In this document: in pieces, positions 37,251 through 50,400 of the stretch
Layout of the letters: every line of letters starts with the position of its first letter
How positions within the stretch are numbered: position 1 is the stretch's first letter
NCBI GenBank assembly: GCA_017506865.1
Contig: JAFCMP010000412.1
Coordinates: forward strand, 496,001 to 560,000
Direction: 5' to 3'
Length of the DNA stretch: 64,000 nucleotides
Origin: Tribonema minus
Taxonomy: Eukaryota > Sar > Xanthophyceae > Tribonematales > Tribonemataceae
Notes under the pieces: model-generated
Seen by the model: only the letters and a program-made list of their open reading frames with translations
Databases searched by the model: none
What the model was told of the DNA's origin: nothing
Translations under genes and position numbers: made by a program

Positions 37251-40200
37251 ATGCGCACGCGCTCACAACGGCAATGCCCAGCGGCGGCGCTGCTGTGGGC
37301 ACTGGCCGCACTATCACTGTTTTCCGGCCCAGGCCCGCACACAACACAACGCGGCAGTCGCGCGTGGCTAGTCGCTGCGCAGAGCTCCTGGTCGGTAAGT
37401 GAAGTTAGTGCACGTGCCATGTCTTCAATTCAGTCAATTAATGTTGCATATTTTTGAAACTGTATTCCAGGGGCAAGTGACGTTGCTCAGCGGTGGTGGG
37501 CGCTGCCCCATACTTTTGCGGACCAGCCGAGTTCTTTTAGTATACTGCCTGTAATATTGTCGTACAGGCATTTACAGATCTTGATGCAACTGTTATACAG
37601 GCGGCAATATGCCTGCGCGTACATGCATGCAGTCCCCCGCTCACGGCAAAGCATCTGCTGCCTTTGTGTGAGGCAGGGTCTTGCTGACGTGTTAACTTGC
37701 CCTGTACCTGTACATCCGATTTTGACATCCACGCTACAATGCACTGTGGTACTGCACCCAAGAGTCTACTTAGAGCTATGACTGCTGTGACTTTCCACCA
37801 ACTTTGCTGGTGTGCTTGCGCACTAAGTACAAGGCACGCTGGGCATAAGACGGTAAAAAAAATTGGCCAGTTTGAAGAGAAGGCCGGCGTGAGCGTCACC
37901 TGCCACCGTACTACTGTACTGAATACAACCTGAAACCCCAACAGTAATGAGCAAGGAATTGGTGCCGGCGAATGCTGCCTAGTTCCACGGTGCAGCAGTC
38001 ACGCAACACAGCAAACAACGACAGCCGCAACGCGCCGCTTCACACCTTGCACATGCGCGCTGCAATCCTTTACTGTACGTAGGGCATTGAAATGGAGCAT
38101 GATGTCGAGTTCCAGCACCACGTCCGCAAGCTCGAAGCCGACGCGGAGATGAGAGTCGCCGCCGCCGCCGCAGCGGCCGCGGACGTAGTTTCAACTCCTG
38201 CCGCAGAGAGTCCAATGCCTACACCCCAAGGGGCCGCAGCGCCGACCACTGTCTCAGCGGCTGGTGGTGCGAAGGATAACGTGTTGCCAGGACCGGCATC
38301 GTCGTCGGGGGATCCGCTGCTGACGCCGCTGCTCGCGGACCCGCTGTACTACAACTTCAAGTGAGTGTGCGCGCTGCGGAACGGCAAAAGCTATCACATT
38401 CAGTTGTGGCACGTTCATTGATTTCTGCGCTGAACGATGTACTTTGAAGCATGTATCTGCACTTATGCAGAGCGTCAGCAGGTAGGGGCCTGTGTGTGTG
38501 CAGGGCGCTGTAGGCTTAACAATGTCAACTGATCAGGTAAGACCCTGTAGCTTTGACGATGCCAACTTATCAGGTAGGGTAGACTTGTGACGAATGCTCA
38601 TAGGGAAGCCGGTGTCTTGGTGCGGTATGCGACCAAACCTTAACTCGCTTGACTTTTGTTGCAACAGGCCACGTTGCTGCCGTTCTTTCTTCTTTCTGTG
38701 GTTTGCCTGCAGCAGCGGATGCTCCGCAGGCTTCTGAGCTTCCACTTCACCCTTGTTAGTGACTGCAGTGATTTTTGTTTGTTGCTGTTAGAAGAAACGT
38801 GGCAAGAAGGCCGTACATCCCTGCACTGGTGGATGGTCACCCTTGAGCGTCATCTCAAGTAGACTGACATTTGCTGCGCAACCTGCGCCTCGGGTACATG
38901 ATCTGCTCTGTAGCATAGTTGCATGTCAGCAGAGGTTGCCCCCCACTGGATCCGGCGGCACATTATCTTGAAGTTTGTCACAAGGACCCAGTCAGGTAGG
39001 TCATCTGAACGATTTTGTCTTGTAGCCGTCCCGGTACGCTCTCATCAGCAATCACCCTCAGCCCTTTACCACTTTAGGCACTAGCCCGACCAAAGGCTCA
39101 TCGCCATCAGTTCAAGTGGCTAATACTGACGCGAAACCCCTTTGCTTCACCGCTGCAGCTACATACTGGACAAGCGGTACATACTGTGGTACGGGATCGC
39201 GCTCAAGTGGTGCTTCAAGTATTGCAAGTACCTGTGCCGCCACGCGGAATTCACCGGCACCAGCTCTGTCGCCGATCCCTACTGTAAGTGGACTATACAA
39301 TCACCATACCTTACAATATGAAGCTCTGAAGCTCTGACTTGTGTTTTCTACAGCTTTGTCGCCGATTCCTACTTCAAGCGGCGACGCTATCACACGTTTG
39401 CAGCTGTAAAGCTTGCTTATTATTCCTTGGTCGCTTTGACAAGCAACCTGCACATTGAGGCGCAGTTAGTGTGCATCTTGCTTTAAGTGGGGTGAAGGTC
39501 AAGCAGCTACGCAGGCGCTGGCTGTCCAGGTCATGCTTGCACCGAAACAGACCCTTGCATGAATTTATGTTTCAAGCAAATGCGGGACCAGAGATGATGG
39601 AGCAATTTAAACACTCTTTGCGCAATGTAAAATTCACTCCGCAACCATGAGCAAGAAGCAATGAGCCTTTGTGCAACGTTAACGTCACTCAGCAGTCATG
39701 AGCAAGGAGCAGTAAGCCCTCCAGCTCCATATCTAGCAATACTTAATGTCGCACCATGGGTGCATTCAATTAACTTACCCAGAGCACATCCGCTTATGTA
39801 CCTTGTTATGATGCTTGAAGCGTTAGGAATTGCCGCGAGCCTTGTGTGCATATCGCCATTACTTCACATAAACCCATACTCACTGCACTGAGGTTCTGAT
39901 ATTCCTCCAGCAGCAAACTGCGCATGTTGGCATTGCGGTTTCTGACAGGCACACTGTTCATGTTTGCATGCTGAATCCCCCCTGACTGCGGACATGATGC
40001 AGCATTTCCGCAATGTGTGCAGCGGCACTTCAAGTTGTAGTAGCGCCTGCACCTACAGTAGCGCGCCAAGACATGTTTTTGGTCTGACAGTCTCTCGGTG
40101 TTGGCCTCTGCAGACTCAATTCAGTACTTCAGCTTCGTCTGCAACGACCGGTGCAACGACGCCTGCACCGACTACTATGGTAAGAGCCAGCATCACATGT

Positions 40201-42743
40201 GCTGATCCGCGTAATCAAACTTTGAAGTATGTGTGTTGTATGTACGCCTGTACACGAAGAAAATGTCTGGATTGATAGGTATGTCTGGGTAATGGTCAAT
40301 GGCAGCAGTGAAGTTAGGGTTCGAGGTAGCATTATATCTAGGGTTAGGTTTGAGGCGGCGAGGCTCGTACACATAGTCATCAGCACTGAGCAAGAATTAA
40401 GTCACTGAGATGCATGTTTACAGTGACTGCAGAAATTTTGTGTCTGACTGCATTTTCAAAGATCAAGTTGCATGTGGCTGGCAAGCGTTGGTGTCCCTAA
40501 CAGAGTTAGGTTTTTTGGCAGCGACAGTTGAGCAGTTACAGGGCATAGTGCCTGGGCCCGGACAAACCCTGCACAGGTGCTGCTGCCCCAGCAGTGCACA
40601 CTCATCTGGGTGGCTGACACTATTTGGATGAACCTTTTTTCTTTCAAGTTTACCGTTCACGTCAGCACAAGGGTGAGGATTAGGGCTAGCAAAGTTGAAG
40701 GTTCACCATGCAACCCAGCACTTGAGGCGTGAGGCGAGGGGCAGCTGCAAGCACTGGCACCGTACGCCTTTGAGAACGCTGTTCTTTTTGTTTTTTCTTA
40801 ATGCACGTCATTCTCATGCCGTGTTCTCAGTATACTTCTACATTGCTCTACATGTCATAATGTTTGCATATGTTTCCACAGGCACTGTTTCCATGTATGC
40901 AGCGGGTATAGTACACACGCGCTTGCAGCAGCTTGACATTTTTATATACTTCTGAAGTATATCCAAATGCATTGCTGCCATGTATGCAGCTAGCGTAGTG
41001 CACACGCGCTTGCAGCAGCTCGTGACATACAGGCCCTGCTGCTGCTGCTGCTGCTGCAGCTGCTGCTGTTGTAATGTTGCGCAGCCATCGCCGCAGCAGC
41101 ACCGCGCACGGCTGCTGTTCAGTGCGCTCTTACTGCGCCAGTTGCTGCGTCGATACTCATGTGCTCTGCACAACGGCCCACAGCACATCCCTGTGCAGTG
41201 GTCATTTGCAGACTTGTCCTTGCTTGCTGCATTGCCTGTTTGCGTCTCGGTCCGCAGAGGCTGTGTACTTGGTGGAGTGGAGCAACGCCGACAGAGAGCG
41301 ATGGTGAGAACTTATGAAGTGATGGACTTGAATGCATACGCACCATATATACTACATTGCGTTCAATGCAACATGTATACATCGATATATATCGTATCAG
41401 ACGCAGATGCAGCATTGAGCACCACAGTTGAACTCCGTGTGTGATGTGAATCATGAGCCTGTAGCTCTGTGCAGCCGCCGGAAACAGCGGCTAAGGGCTG
41501 GCGCATTCAGAATTTCCCAGCATTTTGACAGCTACTAGCAAGTACCTGACAGTATGCCAGAAGAGGGTCACGGAGCGCCCTTGTGCATGGGAGCAAGACC
41601 GCAGTAGGCTGGGTGGCGTGGAGGTTCTGAGATGAAAACGACGTTGCGCTGATGTCACACCTCTGTAAACCAACCTTGTAAGTGCCGAAGAATGCCGCAA
41701 CAGCTTACTTCGGGAGAATGTCTGAAGTACTTACAGTACAGGTGGATTCTGATGGCAAGCTTCGAGATCAACAATCTGTTTCTATTGAGCCCCCCCCAGC
41801 AAGCTTGCTGGATTACTCAAAAAAAGTGTGTTGTGGAATTCATCATTAAAATTCAGAAGGTCTCAAGTGCAGTTCACTCTTGCATGAGTGGTCATGCCCT
41901 TCTGCAACTACCACGGACAATGGCAAAGTGCTTTGAAAGATCTTCAGGCCTGATTATTGAAGCCCTTGCTCAGTAGGGGCTGGCAGACATGCAATCACGC
42001 CGTGGCAAGTGTGCAGTATATCACCAGCTTTCTCATTTGAATCTCATGTGTTTCAGACACAAAGCCGTTGCCTCCTGCAGTTTCTACGACATCACCAAGG
42101 TTTGGCAATTCTTGCAGTACATTAACTTGTGCTGCAAATGCACACGCGCGCTCACACAAGCAGGAGGCTGTGCTGCTACGGCCCTCAACCGTGTCGCTCA
42201 TCACCATCATGAACACGAAATTGTGTCACTTCAAATGCTCCAAACAATGACTCATTTGTACTGGACCTGTCATGCCACCGCTCTGCAGGTTCGCTACGTA
42301 CCGAGACGGGTCGTTCCCTGGGGGTCTGCTGCCATGAGGCACTTCAACTTGAAGTTGCCACACGGCTCCGCAACGGCACACTGAGCCCTGCAAATCAGGG
42401 GGCAGCTGCAATCGGCCGCACCAGCACACGAGAGAGCAGCGCTCCGATCAGATCGTGACTGGTTGAACCTCATGCAGCGGCGCGCATCATCAACACATGA
42501 CGCTCCTCTCCTGTTTCACCTGTGAATACTGGTGACCCACACACCCCCGCCAGCGCACTGGTGTGGCGCACGCGGACCGGCAAAGAAGGCATCCATCCAG
42601 CGCGGCACGGCATCGTGTGCTTTGCGATGCTGGGGCCGTACGCAATATCGCCAGTCACGTTTTATGAGGCGGATTTCATGGGGGTCACGCAAGTCACGCG
42701 AGGTCAGCAGCAGTGGCGTGCTGAGGCCTTACAAGGGGGCTGA
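37251..42743 (+). CDS. Secreted Cys-rich protein B, paralogue of protein A
   Basis: Function unknown. Exons are 37251-37394, 38083-38360, 39159-39283, 40114-40179, 41123-41160, 41258-41303 and 42655-42743, giving about 261 residues. The N terminus has a signal-peptide pattern (Arg-rich start, then ALLWALAALSLFSGPG). Exon 2 ends LLADPLYYNF, matching LLADPLFFDF of protein A at an identical phase 2 junction. Exon 3 has LDKRYILWYGIALKWCFKY, and exon 4 has C-x3-C-x3-C-x2-YY with the same spacing as A and the same phase 1 boundary. Exons 5-6 give C-x2-CC-x6-C-T-W; first and last Cys are 11 residues apart in both proteins. The last exon is the least certain: it rests on an open frame of correct phase and a short resemblance (ADFMG against AKFMG). 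Confidence 0.68.
39347..39380 (+). repeat. Decayed copy of protein B exon 3 donor edge
   Basis: A stretch reading SFVADSYF-like codons repeats the SSVADPY end of exon 3 about 85 bp beyond the true donor at 39284. Confidence 0.65.
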
Positions 42744-44468
42744 AGGGGGACCAGCCCGCACAATGAATGTACGGTGCGTCGCCGCCGCTGCAGCGTGTCG
42801 TTTCTTGAACGCTTCTGTCAATGCATACCCGTGCCACACTCACAACACTGACACACTGTGAAGCATGAGCTGCATGGTATGCGCACTGACATTTGTGGCA
42901 TCGTGCTCACTGATGGCACATGTAGACGTTTGCCTGCACTACACGACAGCAGGTAGGCCAAGCACAGGGAGATTGTATGTGCTTGTGGACTTGTATCCAA
43001 CAAACCTCATGAGCACACAGCAGTGATGCGTTGTCGTGGTGCTGGTGTAGTTGAAGCTGGCAGTGTGACCACCTGCGGGAACCGCAGTTCATTTGACATT
43101 CACAACCCTGGCAACACGCTGGCCGCTGCAGCATTGTGCGTGCGTTGTCTATGCGTTCTGGTTTTGACAGTGGCCGGAGTGCTTGTAGGTAGGTATACAA
43201 TAACATCAACCGGCACCAGCTTCCGATCGGCACTTGCTCAGGAAAGCAGCGCTCAACTGATGAGAAACTGCTTGTCAAGCTGGCATTGATTGAAGCCGTG
43301 TTGTGATGTTTTGGTACATGCATATGCATCAATGTTGACATAACATGGCTAGCTGGCCTGCCTCTTGCATTTGGAATACGCGAGCGTAAAAAAATTAACC
43401 GTGTGGCACATCTCAACCCGTAGCGCTGAAGTACATGCATGCCTCTCTGATGATATTGCTGACATATGAGTTGCAATGTGACATTGACATGAGAGTGTGC
43501 TTTGAAGGTGTCTATGCTGCTACACAGAGATAGCAGACTATCTGCAATGTACACACATTGACCTCACTGCAGTGGTCACAAAACGTTTGAGACTTGTAAC
43601 GTGAGAGGTGAGATCAGTACTTGGAGCATGAAGCAGGGCAAAAGTGGGTGGTCTGAGAGCAGCGAACCCTGCGGGCCAGTTTCACGCAAAGCGCACCAGA
43701 GCACACATGGTCGATCAGTAGCAGCCTGGGTACAGATGCGTTCATTGCATACCTTGAAGGTAACAGTACGGCTTTTCGTTTGCGCGTTCTCGATAAGATA
43801 CAGCCTCAAGAAGGGCCTGCTGCTGCCCCGAAACGCGCCTGCCAGCTACTTCCACGTATTTAAACGTCTTCTTCGATTAAAGCACAGTGCACGCTGCAGC
43901 GCCATGGCGCAGCTGTCATTCACCCAAGAAGCACGGCGCACAGCACCGCGACTGTGCACCTTGTGTGCTGCAGTTGCGGCACACTGCAGCGCTCAGTTGA
44001 TTGTCCTGCAACTCGAGGCCGAGCATAGAAGATCGAATAGGGGGACACCTGCGTGCATGAACGCAGCACAGTTGCTGACCCCGAGTAGAAACCGCATGTA
44101 AACACTGCGTCCAAAAGCGCCGGCAAGTACTTCTTGCTGGCAATAAAAACTGTCTTCGCTAGTAGCTGCTGCATATGCAAGTGTGGTACACTGCCATATG
44201 TCAAGGCGCGTGTCCCCCTGGCACACCAGAGCGAGCTGTCGTGCTTGCACGACAACACCGCTCCAGGCACATACACGCTGACTCGCACAGCTTTTTTGCT
44301 GCGGCGGCATCCTACATCTCAGCAAAGAACTTCAAAACCGATTTCAACTGTGCTTCACAGACTCCCTCATCATGTCCCGCCCGTGCTCTTCAAGTATCAT
44401 ACGCAAGACTCTTTGCCCACATCCTACTAGCACCACTACGCGGCGCAGATCAGCAGCCGTGCTCTGGC
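42744..44468. other. Intergenic spacer between protein B and transferrin
   Basis: The two genes converge on this interval. No exon is supported; several open frames exist but none has recognisable motifs or splice context. Confidence 0.45.
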
Positions 44469-47400
44469 TCAGGCGTGCGACGACGCCGCCGTCCCGCCGC
44501 CGCCGCCGCCGCCGCCACCGCCCGCCGCGGGTGCCCACTCCTGCGTGAACCCCTGCGCCTTGGAGAGCTCCTTGTTGACGTGCCGCAGGCTGCGCCGCAT
44601 GCGCAGCAGCGCCGCCGCCGCGACCACCGTCACCAGCGCGAGCGCCACGCCCAGGACCATGGCCGCCGTCTGATCGCCGCCGCCGCCGTCGCCGCCGCCG
44701 CCGTCGCTGCTGCCGCTCCCTGCGTCGAGCGCTGCCACGGCGGCGTACACGTCGTACGTGCCGCCCATGTACGCGCGCGCGCTTGCCGCCGGCAGCGGCC
44801 GCAGCGCGACGAGCCCCGGCGACAGCAGCACGCCGTCGGCGGCGGCGCCGACGAAAGCGGCGGCGAAGGCGGCGTCGGACGGCGCGGCCTCCAGCGCAGC
44901 CTGCGTCGCGAGGACATAGCCTGGCGTCGCGGCGGCGGAGGTGACGACGGCGTGCGATGGTACGGTGGCGAGATTGCACGTCGCGTAGTCGGTGGCGGGG
45001 GCGGAGCCGCCGCCCGGGCAGAGCAGCTTGTAGCTGCAGAGGCGCGCATGTGGCCGGAGGCAGGGGGCGTTTGTAGGGGGGGGGGGGGGGGGGTAAGGGT
45101 GGGCGCTGCGCTTTGGGCAGAGTGCGCAGCGAGCGGGTTCACGTTCAGGCTGATGCTGCTGCACGCTTGAGGTAGCAGCACCAGCTGTTTTTTCCTTCCA
45201 GTGGCACTTGCTGCAAACGGTGTTGCGCAATGAACACGCAGCTGGCTCAGCATCCGATCATCTCGCCGTGCGGTGCTAACGCCGGCAGTCTGAAAGACAC
45301 AGGTGCCAGTGGATGACCCTGTCTCATCACTCATAGGCGATTGTTGTCCCCTGCTCAGTAATACGCGTTGGCAGGGCTATCGCTCTGGTCACACAAGCAG
45401 CTGCGGCCAAAAACCGGTTTTGCAGCTCAGCATCCCACCATCCTGCGGGGCTGACGCTGGCGGTCTCAAAGACGCTGTGGCTCGTGCCTGCTTGGCCCTT
45501 TTTATCAACTCATGCGTGACCTCGTTGCCCTGCACACTTGGCCATCAATCAAAACCTACACGTAGCTAGAGCAGCATCTCATTCTGCAGGGCTCAGGCCG
45601 GCGGTCTCGAAGACGTCGAGATGCATAGAGGCAATGAGCCTTTTATCCATTTATTTGTGACCTTGTAGCCCTGTTCACTGCGGCCATCATTCGCATCCTA
45701 CAAGCAGCTACGGAGCTCGGTGTCTCACCCCACTGGCTGCTTGCGGCCATTTCAAGCGGCCATTTCAAAGACGACTTGGCGCGCACAGGCAATGAGCCCT
45801 TTGTCCACTCAGTCGCGACCAAAGTAGGTGCCCTGCGCATTTTGGACATCAATCACAGTCTACACGCAGCAGCTACGTAGCGCAGCACCTCACCCTGCGG
45901 GGCTGACCCCTGCCGTTGTCAAGACGTCGTGGCGCATGAAGGCAACGACCGACCCTTTTATTCACTCATTTGTGACCTTTTTGCCATGTTTACTGGGGCC
46001 ATTATGCGCACTTTGGAGTTATACTACAAGCAGCTACCCAAACTCAGCATCTTACCCTGCCGGGCTGACCCCTGCCGTCGCAAAGACGTCGTGGCGCGTG
46101 AAGGCAATGACCCTGTCGTCGCGGTCATCCTCGCTCAGGCACAGCAGCGCACCCGCGTAGTCGGAGTACGGCTCCGTGATTGCGTCCTGAGAGCAGTCGC
46201 CTGATGCGGCACGGGTGCAAGAGGAGTGCGCGCTGTGACAAAGTGACTTCAAATTGAGATGACGCAGCTGTGAACTTGAAGTTGTAATGCACATCAGACG
46301 ACGCCGGGCGGGCATGCCAATGAGAGCCATCGCCTGGTGTGGCGCGGAAGCAACAGGAGTGCGCGTTGTGACACAATGACTTCAAGTTGAGGTGACGCAG
46401 CTGTGAACTTGAAGTTGTGACGCACATCCCACAGACGACGCCGGCTGGGCACGCCGATGAGTGTCCACCAGGTGTGTGCGTGCGCATCTGCCTGGAGTTC
46501 AGGCAGGGTACGTCGATCCGTGACCACGCCCTGAGAGCAGTCGCGCGGTACGGCGTGCACGCAACGAAGGGGCGCACGCCGTGACTTCAAGTTGAGGTGA
46601 GGCAGCTGTGGATGTGAGGTGCGCATGTCAAGGGGTGCACCGGCCGAGGCGTGCGATGCAGCTGATGAGCGTCCACGAGGAGTGTGTGCTACTGAAGTTG
46701 AGGCGGGCACATCGCAGCATCACTGCGCTCGAAGACCAGTTGCCTGTCATGGCGCGCACGCAGATGAAGGGGCCGCATGCCACAACAGAGTGGCTGAAAG
46801 TGCGCCTCCAAGGGAGGCCGGGGCTGAGGCAGTTGCACAGGTACTTGAAGTTGGGGTCATACACTTCAACAAATCACCTCTGTCAAGTACACCAAAAGTT
46901 CTCAGAAAAGTATCGACGCTGTGCCCCCACCACTCACCCTTGCAGTTGGTGCAGATGCTGGTGGCGCCGTCTTCACCATCCGGGCCCGGCGCGCAGCTGC
47001 CGCCGCTGAAGAACGCCGCCACGGTCTCCATGTCATTGGGGGCGTCGTCGCTCTCGTCGACGTACGGCATGATGCCGCTGGCGACCAGGCGGCCCACTGC
47101 GGCGGCAACAGCAGTGCTCATGCGGAGGAGGCGCGTTGGCAGTGACGGTGGTCATCGTTGGCGTGGCAGCGCGCGCGCATGGTGCACGGGGACGGTGACA
47201 TTGGTGTCGCCGTGTCAGCTTCTTGATCTCGTCGTTTCAACTGTTGGACCTGTCATCGCATCATTACGCCTTCAAGTTGGTACGTTGCCCCTGGCGACCA
47301 GGCGGCCCACTGCGGCGTGTGCACCACAGGCAGCAGCGTTCGCCTAAATCACGCGTGCTGGCAGTCACTGTAGCGGTGATGGTCAATCGCGTGGCAGCGC

Positions 47401-50400
47401 GTGTGCGCATGATGCGCGGGGACAATGACATGTGTGTCGTGATTTCAGCTCTTTGACCGGTGACCGCGTTCGCCGCAGCCCGTGGCACAGCGCGTATAGC
47501 TTGATGCATAATGAGGTCGGGGTCATGCTGAGCACTAATGCGTCACGGCATGCACCTGCCGTGACTTTGGGGTCCGCTTGGGTCAGTTGGTCGCCCACCT
47601 CTGGCGCGGTGGTGAGCTATGCGCTCTCAGGGGATGGCGGTTGTCATTTTGCACCGAGTGCTGACAAGGCGCGGGGATATTGACACTGTGGTCATAATTT
47701 GTGCCAGGTACAGTGAAATTGGCATGCTGTCGTTAGTCCCTGGCGTGATGGTGATGGCCGAAAGGCGGCGCGTTGCGGCAGCGCACAGCCAGGTAACAGC
47801 AGCGCACACGCAGACAGCAAGCGCTGCTCGACTTGATGCTTCTGTTGGATGCAACGTCACTTACGAGTGTGAGAACATGGCGTCGACAACAAGTTGAGGG
47901 TTGGAGTAAGGACTAGGGTACCATTGTCAGCACGGCGCAGCGCCGGCGCCGCGCTTTGTGGGATATAAGGCATGCGGCTAATGGCGTCAGGCCATGTACA
48001 TGAGCCATAAATTGAGAATGCTATGTTGTGTTTTGTGCTACAACGCCATGGCAGCTTTGGCTCTGCGTCAGGTAGGTGTCGTGGAGTGTTCAGCCGATAC
48101 ATATGCCATGCAGTACAGGGGCACCCTCAACATCTCAAGAACATGCATATATAGGTGCTCCTTGAGTCGTCGACCGGACTGCACGCCAACGGTGTGATGG
48201 TGTGCAAAAAAAGGTATGCAGCGGCACGCAACGGTGAGCAGTGGCGACGGTCAGCAATGGCGCGCACCAACAACACCAATGTCTATTGACAACAACTCTC
48301 AGTTTACTTGAGTCTCAAGGGCAGCGGCGGTACCTGGCATGAACCACCCTGCTGTCTTGCGGTAGCCGGTGTGGCACGAACGCCCCCCCCGGTACTCTGC
48401 AAAGTCGTTGGGGGCGCTCTCCCTCACCACCGCGACGGCGTAGTACTCCACGCCATCGCTGACTTCAGATGTGGTCTGCTCGGCGCTCACAACCTGGCGA
48501 TCACAGTGCGTGACACATGGTGTTTTTTGAGAGGGAAAAACATCAAATGTACTTTCAGAAGCTGGTCTTTTCCGGTCAGTATTTGGCATCCGAACGACAA
48601 ACGCGCCAAAGGCCTTGTTTAGCTCTCCCTTCGGATGTCGTCTGCGCTCACAACCTGGCGATCGCAGTGCGTGGCACATGGTGCTTTGAGGCGTGCAAAA
48701 CGTCAAACGTATTTGCGGACGCCGGTCTTCTTCCAGTTAATGATTGGTATCTGACCGTCAAATGCGCCAAAGCACTTCAATTTTTTTTGAAATCGTCTGC
48801 TCAGCGCTCTCTTGACCTGGCGATCAAAGCGCACAGCATGAAGTAATACTCTGTTGTGTATATGTATGTATATGCTTTGCGGTGCCGTGCCACACCTCAA
48901 CATTGATGTGTATGCCTTTGGGGTGACGATCCACACCTCAACACGCGTTGAGGTCAGGTCCTGACATGCCTGGCCTCGTGCAGGTTCTCCTGCTTGCGTC
49001 TCAGTGATCACTTCTAGCGACACGCGTGGCAAGCACAGGCGTTTGTTCTTGCGAGTCACAGATCATGATGGAGAACCGTGAGCCGAGCACTGAGTGAGAG
49101 TGAATACGACGCACACGGCGGCAATCGGTTGAAACATGACTGCAGCACCTGCACACTGTACCGTTGAACGCAGTAAACCACCGACAAGGCATAGAAATGG
49201 TGATAGAGCCTTTTTGTCAAGTCTTATTGTGAAGTATCCATCATCTGGGCCGCGTTCAGATGCATCATATGCACGCGCCTGTGTACATCAACACTGTGAT
49301 GGGCGTGCCTGCACACCGTTCTGCTGCGCGCAGTCAACCGCCTGCCCCCTTGCCCGAGCATGGTGTCAGTTTGCGCCAACCATTGCATCGATCACCTGGG
49401 CTGTTCTGCGCCCTCATCGAGACGCAATCGTGTACCGTGTATTGGTGACATCAATTAAAACGTGATCAGCATTGGCGCACCTGTACGCCATACTGCTGCG
49501 CGTAGTCAAACACCTGGCCTCGCCTGAGCATAGTGCATCAATCGTCTGGGCTGTGCCCTCACCAAGATTCGATCTTACGATGAAAATGACAAAGTTACAA
49601 TACTTTTTTGAAGTATACTACTTCACAAGTACACACCTAGCAGTAGAACTTTGTTGAACGGCATTGGCGCACTTGTACGCCGTACCGCTGCGCGTAGTCA
49701 ACCACCTGCCCCTTGCCTGAGCATTGTGCACCAACCATTGCATCGATCAGCTGGGCTGTTTTGCGCCCTCATTAAGAGTCAATCATGTACCGTAAATGGC
49801 AACATCAACTAACACACGATTGGCGCACCTGTATGCCGTACTGCTGCGCGTAGTCGAACACCTGGCCGCCGTCCAGCGCCACCAAGTCGACGGAGCCCGC
49901 CGACATGGCGACCATGCAGTCGTCGAGGTTGCCGAGCTGCGCGCACGCAAACTTCAACTTCAACTCATTGGAGACCATGGCGTTGAGCGGCCGCGCCAGC
50001 GACGTCAGGCACTTGCTGTGCTCCTCGTCTGTGGTGGTACTGCCGAGGCGAGGGGAGTGCAACAACCTTCAATTGAATAGTCTGTGCGAATGCTGCCCGT
50101 GGCATATAGGGGTAGGGGATCAGCGTCCGTCCAATGGTGCAGAGCACCCTGCATCACATGTACTGCAGGGCAGCGTTCGAGGGGAATGCAACGAACTTGG
50201 GTGGAATCATCTGTGATGCTGCCCGTGGCATACAAGGGCAGGGCCAGGCTCAGTCCAACGGCGCAGAGCACCACGTGTCACGTAGGGCAAAATGCAACAC
50301 GCCGAGGAGCGGTGCACAAGTGTATCGCTGCAGCAGCGCTCGCCACCTGGTGACAAAGAGCTGGCGGGCACGCTGCCGAAGGACATGCGGAAACGTCACG

